A stretch of 64,000 bases of DNA, from positions 8,060,001 to 8,124,000 of the forward strand of contig NZ_CP028158.1 in the NCBI RefSeq assembly GCF_003030345.1, written 5' to 3'. A program made the position numbers and the translations under genes. Each line of letters starts with the position of its first letter. Within the stretch, counting starts at the first letter, position 1. Below, piece by piece: positions 24,527 through 34,720 of the stretch. The notes beneath the pieces are model-generated. The model had not been told where the DNA came from and ran no database searches. It saw only the letters and a list, made by a program, of their open reading frames with translations. The DNA is from Plantactinospora sp. BC1 (lineage in GTDB: Bacteria > Actinomycetota > Actinomycetes > Mycobacteriales > Micromonosporaceae).

Positions 24527-26451
24527 TACTTGGCCGCCTCCTCAGCGTGCGCCTCTGCGGTGAGGGCGTCGAAGTCCGCCAGTTCGTCTTCGGTCAGGTA
24601 CTTGGCCAGCTCGGCGCGGTCGAAGAGCTGGATCAGCTCGGCCCGCATCTTCGGCAGCGGCTTCTGCTCCAGGCGTACCTTGTCGCCGTCGAGCGAGCAG
24701 ACCAGGTTGACCGTGCGCCACTGCGGCGCCATGGTCGGGAAGTCCTCCCGGGTGTGCCCACCCCGGGACTCCTCGCGCTCCAGCGCCGCCCGGGCGGTGC
24801 ACTCCGAGACGACCAGCATGTTGCGCAGGTCGAGCGCCAGGTGCCAGCCCGGGTTGTAGCGTCGCCCGCCGGCCACCGCCACCCGGGTCACCCGGTCGCG
24901 CAGGTCGGCCAGCCTGACCAGCGACTCCTCCAGCTCACCCTTGCGCCGGATGATGCCGACCAGGTCGCCCATCACCGCCTGGAGGTCCTGCTGCAACGTG
25001 TACGGGTTCTCCCCGCCCTCGCGCTCCAGCGGGGCCAACGCCCGGTCCACCGCGGCCTCGACGTCCGACGCCGCCACCTTGGGGCGGGCGGGCAGCCGCC
25101 CGGCGTACGCCGAGGCGTGCTCGCCGGCCCGCTTGCCGAAGACCAGCAGGTCCGACAGGGAGTTGCCGCCGAGCCGGTTGGAGCCGTGCATGCCGCCGGA
25201 GACCTCACCGGCGGCGAAGAGCCCCTGCACGTGCCCGTGCGCCGCACCGCTGTCCGGGTCGACCTCGACGCCGCCCATCACGTAGTGGCAGGTCGGGCCG
25301 ACCTCCATCGGCTCGGCGGTGATGTCGACGTCGGCCAGCTCCTTGAACTGGTGGTACATCGAGGGCAGCCGGCGGCGTACCTCCTCGGCCGGCAGCCGGC
25401 TGGCGATGTCCAGGTAGACGCCGCCGGCCGGGGTACCCCGACCGGCCTTGACCTCGGCGTTGATCGCCCGCGCCACCTCGTCCCGGGGCAGCAGCTCCGG
25501 CGGGCGCCGGTTGTTGTCCGGGTCGGTGTACCAGCGGTCCGCCTCCTCCTCGGTCTCCGCGTACTGCTTGCGGAAGACGTCGGGGACGTAGTTGAACATG
25601 AACCGCTTGCCCTCGGAGTTCTTCAGCACCCCGCCGTCGCCCCGAACCGACTCGGTGACCAGGATGCCCTTCACCGAGGGCGGCCAGACCATGCCGGTCG
25701 GGTGGAACTGGAGGAACTCCATGTTGATCAGCGTGGCGCCGGCCCGCAGTGCCAGCGCGTGCCCGTCACCGGTGTACTCCCAGGAGTTCGAGGTGACCTT
25801 GTAGGAGCGGCCGACGCCGCCGGTGGCCAGCACCACGGCCGGGGCCTCGAAGAGGACGAACTCTCCGGACTCCCGGTAGTAGCCGAAGGCGCCGGCGATC
25901 TTGTCCCCGTCGAGCATCAGCTCGGTGATGGTGGTCTCGGCGAAGACCTTGATCCGGGCGTCGTAGTCGCCGTGCGTCTTCTTGTCCTCCTGCTGCAACG
26001 AGACGATCTTCTGTTGCAGGGTGCGGATCAGCTCCAGCCCGGTCCGGTCGCCGACGTGCGCGAGGCGCGGGTACTCGTGGCCGCCGAAGTTGCGCTGCGA
26101 GATCTTCCCGTCCTTGGTGCGGTCGAAGAGCGCACCGTACGTCTCCAGCTCCCAGATCCGCTGCGGCGACTCCTTCGCGTGCAGCTCGGCCATCCGGAAG
26201 TTGTTCAGGAACTTGCCGCCCCGCATGGTGTCCCGGAAGTGCACCTGCCAGTTGTCCCGGCTGTTCACGTTCCCCATCGCGGCGGCGGCGCCGCCCTCGG
26301 CCATCACCGTGTGGGCCTTGCCGAACAGCGACTTCGAGATGATCGCCGTCCGCTTCCCGGCGAGCCGGGCCTCGATCGCCGCGCGGAGGCCGGCGCCACC
26401 GGCACCGATGACGACGACGTCGTAGTGGTGTCGTTCGATTCGGGTAGTCAT
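24526..26451 (-). CDS. sdhA: Succinate dehydrogenase flavoprotein subunit
   Basis: 641 aa. N-terminal FAD-binding VVVIGAGGAGLRAAI, the flavin-linking His in KAHTVMAEGGAAA (about residue 48), the substrate site QFHPTGM and GMHGSNRLGGNSL, and the C-terminal capping domain are all present. The order sdhC-sdhA-sdhB with one membrane subunit matches mycobacterial Sdh1 (Rv0249c-0247c) rather than the four-gene sdhCDAB type. Confidence 0.96.
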   Translation of the reverse strand: MTTRIERHHYDVVVIGAGGAGLRAAIEARLAGKRTAIISKSLFGKAHTVMAEGGAAAAMGNVNSRDNWQVHFRDTMRGGKFLNNFRMAELHAKESPQRIWELETYGALFDRTKDGKISQRNFGGHEYPRLAHVGDRTGLELIRTLQQKIVSLQQEDKKTHGDYDARIKVFAETTITELMLDGDKIAGAFGYYRESGEFVLFEAPAVVLATGGVGRSYKVTSNSWEYTGDGHALALRAGATLINMEFLQFHPTGMVWPPSVKGILVTESVRGDGGVLKNSEGKRFMFNYVPDVFRKQYAETEEEADRWYTDPDNNRRPPELLPRDEVARAINAEVKAGRGTPAGGVYLDIASRLPAEEVRRRLPSMYHQFKELADVDITAEPMEVGPTCHYVMGGVEVDPDSGAAHGHVQGLFAAGEVSGGMHGSNRLGGNSLSDLLVFGKRAGEHASAYAGRLPARPKVAASDVEAAVDRALAPLEREGGENPYTLQQDLQAVMGDLVGIIRRKGELEESLVRLADLRDRVTRVAVAGGRRYNPGWHLALDLRNMLVVSECTARAALEREESRGGHTREDFPTMAPQWRTVNLVCSLDGDKVRLEQKPLPKMRAELIQLFDRAELAKYLTEDELADFDALTAEAHAEEAAK

Positions 26452-26463
26452 GTCAGAGGCCCT

Positions 26464-27285
26464 TTAGTTGATGAACCGCAGGTCGTCGAACCAGTTCGCG
26501 GAGAGCGCCATGACGTAGAAGTCGGTCAGCGCCAGGGTGCCCAGGGTGATCCAGGCGAGCTGCATGTGCCGGACGTTGAGCTTGGAGACGAACGTCCAGG
26601 CGCGGTACCGGACCGGGTGCTTGGAGAAGTGCTTCAACCGCCCTCCGGTGATGTGCCGGCAGGAGTGGCAGGAGATCGTGTACGCCCAGAGCATCACCAC
26701 GTTGCCGAGCAGGATCAGGTTGCCCAGGCCGAAGCCGAAGCCCTCGGGGCTGCGGAAGGCGAGGATCGCGTCCCAGGTGTTGATCAACGAGATGATCACG
26801 GCGGCGTAGAAGGTGTAGCGGTGCAGGTTCTGCCCGAGCAGCGGGAAGCGGGTCTCACCGGTGTAGGTCTTGTGCCCGTCCGGGACCGCGCAGGCCGGCG
26901 GCGAGAGCCAGAACGACCGGTAGTACGCCTTGCGGTAGTAGTAGCAGGTGAGCCGGAACAGCAGCAGGAACGGCAGGGTCAGCGCGGCGTCCGGGATGAT
27001 CCACCAGCCGGGCAGCACCCGCCCGAAGTGCGCCGCCTCGGGGATGCAGGCCTCGGTCACGCACGGCGAGTAGAACGGGGTCAGGTAGTGGTAGTCCGCC
27101 ACCCAGTAGAAGTCGTGCATGAATACCCGCACCGTCGCGTACGTGACCCAGGCGCCGAGCCCGATCACCGTGATCAGTGGAGCGAACCACCAGCGGTCGG
27201 TACGCAGGGTTTTTGCCGTGATGGCCGCGCGCTGGCGCACGCTCCCCGGCAGTCCGGCCGGAGGTGGGGCCGTCCTCGTAGTCAT
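26464..27285 (-). CDS. sdhC: Succinate dehydrogenase membrane anchor / cytochrome b subunit
   Basis: 273 aa with five predicted membrane helices (for example WWFAPLITVIGLGAWVTY and LTLPFLLLFRLTCYYY). Several His (NLHRYTFYAA, SCHSCRHITGG, LKHF) are candidate haem ligands. No sdhD follows; sdhA starts 12 bp after the stop. It is the first gene of the operon. The 292-bp region upstream (27286-27577) should hold the promoter, but I saw no recognisable operator there. Confidence 0.93.
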   Translation of the reverse strand: MTTRTAPPPAGLPGSVRQRAAITAKTLRTDRWWFAPLITVIGLGAWVTYATVRVFMHDFYWVADYHYLTPFYSPCVTEACIPEAAHFGRVLPGWWIIPDAALTLPFLLLFRLTCYYYRKAYYRSFWLSPPACAVPDGHKTYTGETRFPLLGQNLHRYTFYAAVIISLINTWDAILAFRSPEGFGFGLGNLILLGNVVMLWAYTISCHSCRHITGGRLKHFSKHPVRYRAWTFVSKLNVRHMQLAWITLGTLALTDFYVMALSANWFDDLRFIN

Positions 27286-27577
27286 CTATGTCTCCCTGAC
27301 GGGGCCCGGTCGCTATGACGGGCACGGATGGTGTTCCGGCGGGGCGCGCGGGGCAGGGGAAAACCCGCAGCCGCGCTACCTGCGTCCGCGTCGGTGCACA
27401 CGTTACGCCGCACGTTGACAGGCACATGCGCAAGGGAGTCTCGCGGGTTTCCTGCCGATTACGAAAGTCCCGCTCCCGGATCCGGGCGCGGTTGTGCAGA
27501 ACTTCACTCGGTGCGACCGCCGTCGACCCCGGCGGCCGGTCACCGGCGTCGACGTACCGCCAGCGGAACGCGAAGGT

Positions 27578-28330
27578 TCACAGGTCCGGCGCGGCGAGTC
27601 TGCGGGCGGCGGCCGCACACTCCTCGGGCCCGTGCTGCAACCGGTCCAGCACCGGTCGGCCCGCCGGATCGCGCGGCGCGATGAAGAACGCCGGCTCACC
27701 GTTGGTCACCTGCCGGTCGAGCGCGTCCGCGTAGCTGGCCCGGGCGTCGACCAGCCGCTGCCAGGACTCGCCGCGACCGTCCCGCTCGCCGTCGTCCGGG
27801 TCGTCGTCACGCCCACCCCACCAGCCGCGTAGCCGCTCGATCTCGGAGAGGAACGGCCGTACGGCGGCGTTCTCGTCCCGGATCGCCGCGGCCCGTTCCC
27901 CCGGGCCTCCGGTCGCACCGGGCGGGATCAACCGGTTGAGCCGCTTCTCCAACTCGCGGCAGGCGCTCTCGCCCCGGGCCTGCACCGTCCGCTCGCGGTC
28001 GGACTCCCGGGCGAACCGGCCCAGCCCGGCCGCGAACGCGCCGAGGCAGCCGCAGACCAGCAACACCACGACCGCCGCACCGGCGATCGCCGCGATGGTC
28101 AGCCGGCGGCGTCGTCGGGCGGCCGGGTCGGGCTCACGTGGCTGCCCGGCCGACCCGTCGGTGCCGGCCGGCTCACCCGGCGGTACGTCGCCGGCCCCGC
28201 CCGCCGGCCCGGCCGGCCGCTCGGTTCGCCCGGCACTGCTCACCGACCCGGTCCGGTCCGGGTCGCCAGGCCCGTAGCGGGAGCCGGGGCCCGCGTCGTC
28301 GGCGGCGGGGGTGGTCGCGTCGTCCGTCAC
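27578..28330 (-). CDS. Hypothetical single-pass membrane protein
   Basis: 250 aa. The first ~70 residues are Gly/Pro/Asp-rich and disordered. Then come RRRRR and one membrane helix (IAAIAGAAVVVLLVCGCLGA), and an outer domain of ~140 residues with Cys in GESACREL and EECAAAARR that could pair. The topology (cytoplasmic disordered tail, one helix, small extracytoplasmic helical domain) is common in actinomycetes, but no family is recognised. GTG start with a weak ribosome binding site. It is 80 bp after the pmbA-like gene, in the same direction. Confidence 0.72.
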   Translation of the reverse strand: MTDDATTPAADDAGPGSRYGPGDPDRTGSVSSAGRTERPAGPAGGAGDVPPGEPAGTDGSAGQPREPDPAARRRRRLTIAAIAGAAVVVLLVCGCLGAFAAGLGRFARESDRERTVQARGESACRELEKRLNRLIPPGATGGPGERAAAIRDENAAVRPFLSEIERLRGWWGGRDDDPDDGERDGRGESWQRLVDARASYADALDRQVTNGEPAFFIAPRDPAGRPVLDRLQHGPEECAAAARRLAAPDL

Positions 28331-28410
28331 GCCACACAGTCAAGCACCGCGACGCGATCCGGGCATCCCCGCGCCGGCCGACGGGCACGTCCCCGCCCTC
28401 CGGGCGCCGG

Positions 28411-29799
28411 TCAGCCGGAGGCGCCGCCGGTGAAGTTCCACGAGGCCAGTCGGACCGGCGGCGCCGACCACCAGGCGCTGCTGAAGGTCTGCGACTGCAA
28501 CGCCGGATGCCGGCCGATTCCGAGTACGGCGCCGGGGGCGAGCGCCTGCGGATAGGACTGGGTGAACCGGAAGTTCTGTACGGCGGCGGCCACCTCACCG
28601 TCCTCGATCAGCCACACGCCGTTGCGGGTCAGTCCGGTGACGACCAGACTCCTCGGGTCGAGAACCCGGGTGTACCAGAGGTCGGTGACCAGCAGCCCAC
28701 GCCGTACCTGGCCGACCAGCGCGGCGGTGTCCGCGTCGACCACCGGTCCGGAGACCTCGCCCGGCCGGGTCACCCCGTTCGGCGAGGCGGCCGGCGCGAG
28801 CCCGAGGTGCAGCGGTACCGCCCCGAACGACGCGCCGCCCGGCACCGCGTGCCCGGTAGAGGCGGTACCGGCCTCGGCGGCGGTCCTCCGGTCGTGCGTG
28901 ACCGTCCGGGTGACACCGTGCTCGACCAGCGCCATCGGGGTCCGGCGGGTGCCCTCGGCGTCGAACGGCAGTGCCGGGCCGGCCAGCGGATAGTCCAGCA
29001 GCGTCACCGAGCGGTCGAACTGCTCCTCGCCCGGCACCGCGAACGAGCGCTGCTCGTTGTACGCCTTGCCGTTGAAGCCGTACGTCGCGAGGTTCTGCAA
29101 CAGGTCGGCGACGGCGGTCGGCTCCAGCACCACCTCGTACCGCCCGGGTGGAAGTTCTACCGGGGCGACCCCGGCCCGCGCCTTCACCGACGCCCGCGCA
29201 CCGAGCACCCCGCCGTGCAGGTCGGCGAGGCGGAACGAGCCCAGCCGGGCCACCCCGTCCGCACCGCCGCACCGGGCGATCCCGTCCATCGCCGCCTCGG
29301 TGCTCCGGCCGGTCACCGCGTGCCCGGCCGTGTTGGCGAACGCCCCCTCCCGCCGACCGGTACGGCAGTAGCCGGCCGCCTCCAGTCCACCGACCGCCTC
29401 GACGAACTCGCGTACCCGCTCGGCCCGCTCTTCCGGCCCGGCCGCCGCGGTGGCCTCGTCCCAGTTGCCGTCGTCGTCCACGGCGGTCGGTGGGGTCAGC
29501 CCCGGCCAGCCCGGGTCCGGCGGACAGTGCCGGACCGCCGCGACCGTACGCTCGACCAGGTCACGCACCCCCTCGGCGCTGACCACGGTGGACGATCCGG
29601 TCGCGGTACGCCCGTCGAGGTGCAGCCGCAGCCGTACCGTCGTGGCGACGTCGGCCAGGTTCTGGTGGATGAAGGAGTTCGCGAACCGGGTCAGCGCCAG
29701 CTCGGCCCGCTCGGTGCCGACCTCCGCCTCGGCACCCGGCCCGGCGACCTGCCGGACCAGTTCGACGACCCGGCCGGCGAGGTCGAGTGGGGATGTCAT
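28411..29799 (-). CDS. TldE/PmbA-family protein (metalloprotease partner subunit)
   Basis: 462 aa. It shares the TldD/PmbA fold (for example NGVWLIEDGEVAAAVQNFRF and LARSFAVPGEEQF-type segments) but has no HExxxH motif, as expected for the non-catalytic TldE/PmbA subunit. The start at 29799 follows GGAGG at 5 nt. The TldD/TldE heterodimer degrades or trims unfolded and ribosomally made peptides. It lies 31 bp downstream of tldD in the same operon. Confidence 0.9.
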   Translation of the reverse strand: MTSPLDLAGRVVELVRQVAGPGAEAEVGTERAELALTRFANSFIHQNLADVATTVRLRLHLDGRTATGSSTVVSAEGVRDLVERTVAAVRHCPPDPGWPGLTPPTAVDDDGNWDEATAAAGPEERAERVREFVEAVGGLEAAGYCRTGRREGAFANTAGHAVTGRSTEAAMDGIARCGGADGVARLGSFRLADLHGGVLGARASVKARAGVAPVELPPGRYEVVLEPTAVADLLQNLATYGFNGKAYNEQRSFAVPGEEQFDRSVTLLDYPLAGPALPFDAEGTRRTPMALVEHGVTRTVTHDRRTAAEAGTASTGHAVPGGASFGAVPLHLGLAPAASPNGVTRPGEVSGPVVDADTAALVGQVRRGLLVTDLWYTRVLDPRSLVVTGLTRNGVWLIEDGEVAAAVQNFRFTQSYPQALAPGAVLGIGRHPALQSQTFSSAWWSAPPVRLASWNFTGGASG

Positions 29800-29830
29800 C
29801 GCTGCCTCCATAACCGCTCACACTCAACAG

Positions 29831-31267
29831 TCACCCGCGGACTCCGACCCGGACGTTGCGGAACCGGGCCGGCGCGGCCGGGTGGCCGGTGTGGCCGATC
29901 TGCCCCGGCTGGCCCTTGCCACAGTTCGGCGTGCCCCAGGCGACGGTCTCCGAGGAGAGCATGTCCATCGAGCGCCAGAACTGCGGCCCGATACCGGTGT
30001 ACGTCGGATTGCGCAGCATCCGGCCCCGCCGGCCGTTCTTGACCTCCCAGCCGATCTCGCAGCCGAACTGGAAGTTCAGCCGCTTGTCGTCGATCGACCA
30101 GGAGCGGTTCAGGTCCATCAGCACACCGTCGTCGGTGGCCGCGATGATCTCGTCGAGGGTGTGCGGACCGGGCTCCAGCCCGACGTTCGTCATCCGGACC
30201 ATCGGCAGCCGGGCCCAGCCGTCGGAGCGGACGCTGCCCGCGTAGTCCAGGCCGGCGACCGCCGCCGAGTCCCGGCCGGCGAGCGTACCGACCCAGCGAC
30301 CCTCCCGGACCGCGTCCCGCTTGGCCGCCGGGGTCCCCTCGTCGTCGAAGCCGAAGCTGCCGAGCGCGCCGGGGATGGTCGGGTCGATGGTGACGTTCAT
30401 CAGCTCGGAGCCGTAGCGGAGCGCCCCGAGCTGGTCGAGGTCCAGCCAGGAGGTGCCGGCGAAGGCGGCCTCCCAGCCGAGGATCCGGTCGAGTTCGATG
30501 GCGTGCCCGACCGACTCGTGGATCTGCAACGCCATCTGCTCGCTGCCGAGGATCAGGGTGGTCTCACCGGCCGGGCAGAGCGGTGCGGTCACCAGCTCCC
30601 GGGCCTCCTCGGCGATCCGGGCGGCGTGCGCGGTCAGGTCGAGCGAGTCGACCAGCTCCCAGCCCTGGGTGCCGTACTGGCCCCGATAGCTCGGGTAGGA
30701 GCGGCGCTGCGTCTCGCCGTCGCCGAGCACCGTCGCCGAGATCCCCGCCCCGGACTCCCGGATGTGCTGGTCGATCCGGTGCCCCTCGCTGGAGACGAAC
30801 CACTTGCGGGTGTCCCAGATCTGGTAGAGCCCCTCGGCCAGGTCGGCGCCGTGTTCCCGGGACGTCCCGGTGGCCCGGACCAGCAGGTCGCCCTTGTCGG
30901 AGAGCGGCACCGAGAGCGGGTCGACGGCGCACGGCGAACTCCACGACCCGGTGCTGGCCGGCGCCGGCAGCAGGCCGCCGCCGGGACCGGCGACCCGGCC
31001 ACTCGCGGCGGCGATCCGCGCGGCCCGCTCACCCGCCGCCCGGGCCGCCGACTCCGCCAGCTCGGGTACGGCGTAGAAGCCCCATCCCGAGCCGACGAGT
31101 GCGCGTACCCCGATCCCGGCGCTCTCGTCCTGGGTGACGGACTCGATCTCGCCGTTGCGGGCGGACATCGACTCGTACCGGCGGTGCATCACCCGCGCGT
31201 CGGCGTACCGGGCCCCGGCGTCGAGGGCGGCCTGTACCGCCGCCGTCGCCACGTCGAACTCGGCCAT
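29831..31267 (-). CDS. tldD: TldD-family metalloprotease
   Basis: 478 aa. The zinc motif HESVGHAIELDRILG (HExxxH) is present at about residue 260, and the C-terminal CGKGQPGQIGHTG is typical of the family. The ATG at 31267 has GAGGAG at 6 nt; the ATG two codons earlier lies against the ribosome binding site and is less likely. It pairs with the downstream pmbA-type gene to form the TldD/E protease. An Uma2 gene is upstream. Confidence 0.92.
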   Translation of the reverse strand: MAEFDVATAAVQAALDAGARYADARVMHRRYESMSARNGEIESVTQDESAGIGVRALVGSGWGFYAVPELAESAARAAGERAARIAAASGRVAGPGGGLLPAPASTGSWSSPCAVDPLSVPLSDKGDLLVRATGTSREHGADLAEGLYQIWDTRKWFVSSEGHRIDQHIRESGAGISATVLGDGETQRRSYPSYRGQYGTQGWELVDSLDLTAHAARIAEEARELVTAPLCPAGETTLILGSEQMALQIHESVGHAIELDRILGWEAAFAGTSWLDLDQLGALRYGSELMNVTIDPTIPGALGSFGFDDEGTPAAKRDAVREGRWVGTLAGRDSAAVAGLDYAGSVRSDGWARLPMVRMTNVGLEPGPHTLDEIIAATDDGVLMDLNRSWSIDDKRLNFQFGCEIGWEVKNGRRGRMLRNPTYTGIGPQFWRSMDMLSSETVAWGTPNCGKGQPGQIGHTGHPAAPARFRNVRVGVRG

Positions 31268-31352
31268 CGGCATCTCCTCGCTGGTTCGCCTGTTCGCCTG
31301 ATCCGGCCGCAGCCGAACCCGATCATGGATGACCTTATGCGAGGAGACGGGT

Positions 31353-31907
31353 TCAGCGCGGGGGTAGCAGGTCGTCCGGTCGGATTTCCGCCGCCACCGG
31401 CTCGGTGAGCCGCAGGGATTCGCCGGCCTTGGCCACCGCATGCTCCACATAGTGGGAGCCGTCCAGGCGGTGCAGCCGCAGCGTCCCGGTCTCCTGCTCG
31501 ACCAGCAGATACCACGGGATCCGGGCGGCGGCGTAGTAGTGCATCTTGAGCACCTTGTCGGTGGCGGCGTTGCTCGGCGAGCTGATCTCGCAGACCAGCC
31601 GGACCGCCGTACCGTCGACGACCAGCTCGTCGAAGTCGATCTCGCCGGTGACGACCAGGTCGGGGATCGGAATCCGGCCCGGTTGCAGCCGCACGTTCAC
31701 GGCCTCCAGGACGTGTAGTCCAACGGTTTCCGCGCCTGTCTCCAGAGCGTTGCCGAGACGACGCGAGATGTGCTGGTGGCGAGGAGTGGGGGCAGGTGTC
31801 ACGTGGAGGCTCCCGTCGAAGAGTTCGACGCGATCCCGGGTCTCGCCGAGGGCGAGGTATTCCGCTTCGGTCCACGGCCCGCCGTGCTCGAACACCGCCG
31901 CGGTCAT
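31353..31907 (-). CDS. Uma2-family (DUF820) putative restriction-endonuclease-fold protein
   Basis: 184 aa. The pattern [49 protein letters not shown] and IPWYLLVEQ fits Uma2 proteins, which have a PD-(D/E)xK nuclease fold. The catalytic-type residues (D in PIPDLVV, E in [10 protein letters not shown] in TDKVLK) are present. Function unknown; such genes are multi-copy in actinobacteria. GGAGGTGGCC precedes the ATG. Confidence 0.85.
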   Translation of the reverse strand: MTAAVFEHGGPWTEAEYLALGETRDRVELFDGSLHVTPAPTPRHQHISRRLGNALETGAETVGLHVLEAVNVRLQPGRIPIPDLVVTGEIDFDELVVDGTAVRLVCEISSPSNAATDKVLKMHYYAAARIPWYLLVEQETGTLRLHRLDGSHYVEHAVAKAGESLRLTEPVAAEIRPDDLLPPR

Positions 31908-32108
31908 GGCCACCTCCGGTCCGTCGTCGTGACTCGGTAGTTCGCCTCCGGTACGGCGCCAGTCTGGCACAGCGATCCGACGCGAGCGCTGTCATCCAGG
32001 TGTGCGGCGCACGGGGAGGTGTGGCTGACGGCATCCGGGAGCGTCAGCGCCCGGGCCGGAACGTGGAGTTTCCTTCTGTTCTGTGACTACCAGTTGTAAC
32101 GGCTCTTA

Positions 32109-33971
32109 CAGCTGATCTTCGATGTCTGTAAAGAGGACGCCCTCGGCCGGCTCGCAACCGCCTGGACACCGAAGAGTGGGGTGAGCTGCGAGGCCGGTCC
32201 GACGGTTGCCGACCTGGGCGGGCCGGCGCCGTACTGGCACGACTGGATGTTCGACTCGACCGGTTCCCGGCTGACCGAGACCAGTCACACCACCGGCGGT
32301 GACACCACCCGTACCCACGCTCTGCCGAACGGTGGGCAGGGTGTGGTGCGGCCGCATGCGGTCACCTCGATGACCACCGCCGCTCCAGGGCAGCCGGATG
32401 TGGTGTCGAGGTATGGCCACGACCAGGCGGGCAACACGACCTGCCGGCCGGCGGGGACCACCGCGAACGACTGTGTCACCGCCGCGAACAGTCAGACCCT
32501 GGGCTGGGACGCCGAGGCAAGCTCGCCACTGTGCGGCCGGTGGGCAGACGATCGAGACCAACATCTATGACGCCGACGGTGTGCGGTTGATCCGCCGTGA
32601 CGCGACCGGGACGACGCTGTATCTGCCGGGACAGGAGGTTCGCCGTGAGGGTGGGGTGAACACCGGGACCCGGTACTACAGCTTCGCCGGCACGATCTGC
32701 GCCAGCCGCAAGGGTGCCTCCAGCAGCACAGATCTGACCTGGCTGTATCCGGATCATCAGGGAACCCAGCAGACCGCCATCAACGCCGGCACCCAGGCGG
32801 TCAGTGTTCGTCGGCAGACACCCTACGGCGACGCCCGGGGCGAGAATCCGGTCTGGGTCAACGGTAAGGGCTTCGTCGGCGGTGACATCGATCCGACGGG
32901 CCTGGTCAACATCGGGGCCCGGCAGTACGACAAGGTCCTGGGGCGGTTCATCTCGGTGGACCCGGCGCTGGACCTGACCGACCCGCGGCAGTGGAACGCG
33001 TACGCGTACAGCCACAACAGTCCGGTCACCCACTCCGACCCGACCGGCCTTCGGCCGGAGTGCGGTGGCGGCACCTACAACTGCAGCAACGACTTCCGAA
33101 GGCCAACCCCGAGGTCAACAAGGGCAACTGGCCCGACAGCAAGCGAAAGAACACGGCCGCCTCTGACGAGTACGCCGCGAAACTACGCGCCCAGGCGATT
33201 GCGGAACGAAAGAAGCGCGAGTGTCAGGCCAGCTTCTGGTGTCGTAACGCCGGGAAGGTCGGCGTGGCTGCCGGCATTGCTGCCGGTGTCATCGTCGGCG
33301 CGGCCTGCACAGCAGGAAGCTTCGGTGTCGGCGCCGTCGGTTGCGCAGCCATCGGCGGCTTCGTCGGCGGTGCCGTGAGCTCCCTCGCCACCAACGCGCT
33401 CGATGCCGAAGACGAAAGCGGCTGGCAGATTGCCGGCGAAGCTCTCCTCGGAGGAGCCGTCGGAGCAGCATTCGGCGCTGGCGGAGCACTCATTGGCCCT
33501 GCCGCTGCCGGTGCAGGAGGTGCGTTGGCAGCGGGTCTCAAAGCCGCTGCGCCACCGACAGTGGCCGCAGGCAAAGGGGTGGCGCAGGCTGCGGTTGCCG
33601 GTGCGGCGCGCGGACTTGCAAGGACCGTCCCCGTCGGCACTAAGCCAAATAGCGCAATCTTCTACTCTGGCCCAGGAAATCGTGAAAAGGCAAACCTGTA
33701 TGCGGCGGCGCTCGGCAAGACTACCATCGACCGCACTATTGGCGGTAGGATCATGAATGGTTTGAGGCTCTACAAGTACCTACCAGGCGATATGGCGGAT
33801 GAGCCATGGAAGATCATGTCTCAGCGGTTCGCGGGTGGTGCTTCCGGCCGCGCGTACGCCTTCGCTAGGGGTGCTAGACCGGATCGCGTATTCGGCCGGA
33901 TCGAGCTTCCGGTTCTAATTGCAAATCCGGCGGTAAGAAACATTCAATACATTGGCGGAAGGCCCTTCTGA
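32109..33971 (+). pseudogene. Decayed RHS-repeat polymorphic toxin gene (C-terminal remnant)
   Basis: An RHS protein can be followed across three frames. Frame A from about 32109 (ALGRLATAWTP) to about 32517, frame B to about 32543, frame C with the RHS core hallmark (GARQYDKVLGRFISVDPALD, AYSHNSPVTHSDPTG) to about 33098, and frame D to the stop at 33971. Each switch is explained by one missing base. The N-terminal repeat part is gone: no start codon or signal peptide lies upstream. The last segment has a glycine/alanine-rich stretch and then a ~110-residue variable domain (FYSGPGNREKANLYAAALGK to RIELPVLIANPAVRNI), the position of a toxin domain; I do not name its activity. Base composition becomes less GC-rich from about 33640, a sign of transfer. 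Confidence 0.82.
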
Positions 33972-33972
33972 C

Positions 33973-34377
33973 ATGATCTCTCAAGGAATGGGTGGGGATT
34001 ATCGGATCCGAATTACTGGAGATTTCGGGTTAACCTATCTTGAGGGGAATAGAAGGCTGGATCTTAAGGCAGAGTTCCGCGATCACGTACTATACTGGGA
34101 GACCGATTTGGCATGGAAGATAGGGGGTGGCCGTGAGCTGGTCACAAAAGAGGAGGCTCGGAGGATACTGGACCGGATCTGGCTCTACCTTAATGTCGAG
34201 AGAAACATGAAAGTGGATATTGTTGACGAGAGTGGTGTAAGTCTGCGGGGAGAGCAGGGGTGGCGGGCTTCAGAACTGAAGCAGGAGGATTGGGAGCGCC
34301 TGCATCGGTACTGGGAAAAGCGGGAAGGTAGGGGCACTCCTTTTCGTCGGCTGTGGAGGCTTTTCGTCGGTCGGTGA
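33973..34377 (+). CDS. Putative immunity protein for the RHS C-terminal toxin
   Basis: 134 aa, starting at the ATG 1 bp after the RHS stop. The sequence is mixed alpha/beta (DYRIRITGDFGLTYLEGNRR, LVTKEEARRILDRIWLYL, ELKQEDWERLHRYW) and matches no family I recognise. Its position right after a polymorphic toxin tip and its lower GC content are what make it an immunity candidate. It is intact although the toxin gene is frameshifted, which fits retention for protection against siblings. Function is inferred from context only. Confidence 0.6.
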   Translation: MISQGMGGDYRIRITGDFGLTYLEGNRRLDLKAEFRDHVLYWETDLAWKIGGGRELVTKEEARRILDRIWLYLNVERNMKVDIVDESGVSLRGEQGWRASELKQEDWERLHRYWEKREGRGTPFRRLWRLFVGR

Positions 34378-34720
34378 GGATGGGATCCCCTAAGCTGTTG
34401 TGGTGCCAGGATCCAGGGTTACGCCTTCGGCTTTCTGCATCTACCGGAAGTAGGCCATGCGCCTATCGGAGTCGTCATTTAGCGAGCAGCGGTAGGAATG
34501 CCTGTCTTTCCTGATCTCGTTGCGTGACGCCGTCTTACGTTCTGAGTATGAGCCGGTTGCCGCAACAGCAGCAGTATCTCGTTCAATCGTCCCGGGGCCC
34601 AAAGCGGGACTGGGCGCTGCCCGACTAGGAGGTGGTCGAGCTGCTTGCCGTTGGCCGACTCCGCGTCGGCGAGGTTCACCGTTGACACTGGTTCGCGCAG
34701 GCGGTCTGCTCGCTTCTGCC
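34378..34720. other. Gene-free stretch after the RHS/immunity remnant
   Basis: No open frame with plausible codon use was found on either strand. The composition is more AT-rich than the flanks, and stops occur in all frames. It probably represents eroded accessory DNA from the same transfer event. No tRNA, repeat or transposase fragment is recognised. Confidence 0.5.

Noticed and set aside
24517-27318. Open plus-strand frame of 933 codons opposite sdhA/sdhC
   Set aside because: Antisense to clearly identified succinate dehydrogenase genes; no domain is visible.
27286-27577. Possible small gene or Rex operator before sdhC
   Set aside because: No frame with a ribosome binding site or plausible composition, and no TTGTGAA-type palindrome.
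32041-32180. Possible tRNA or attachment site at the left edge of the RHS remnant
   Set aside because: No cloverleaf, T-loop or direct repeat could be found; the edge is simply where RHS homology begins.
34378-34720. Second immunity gene or IS remnant after the RHS cassette
   Set aside because: Stops in all frames and no similarity that I can recognise, so it is left as gene-free DNA.
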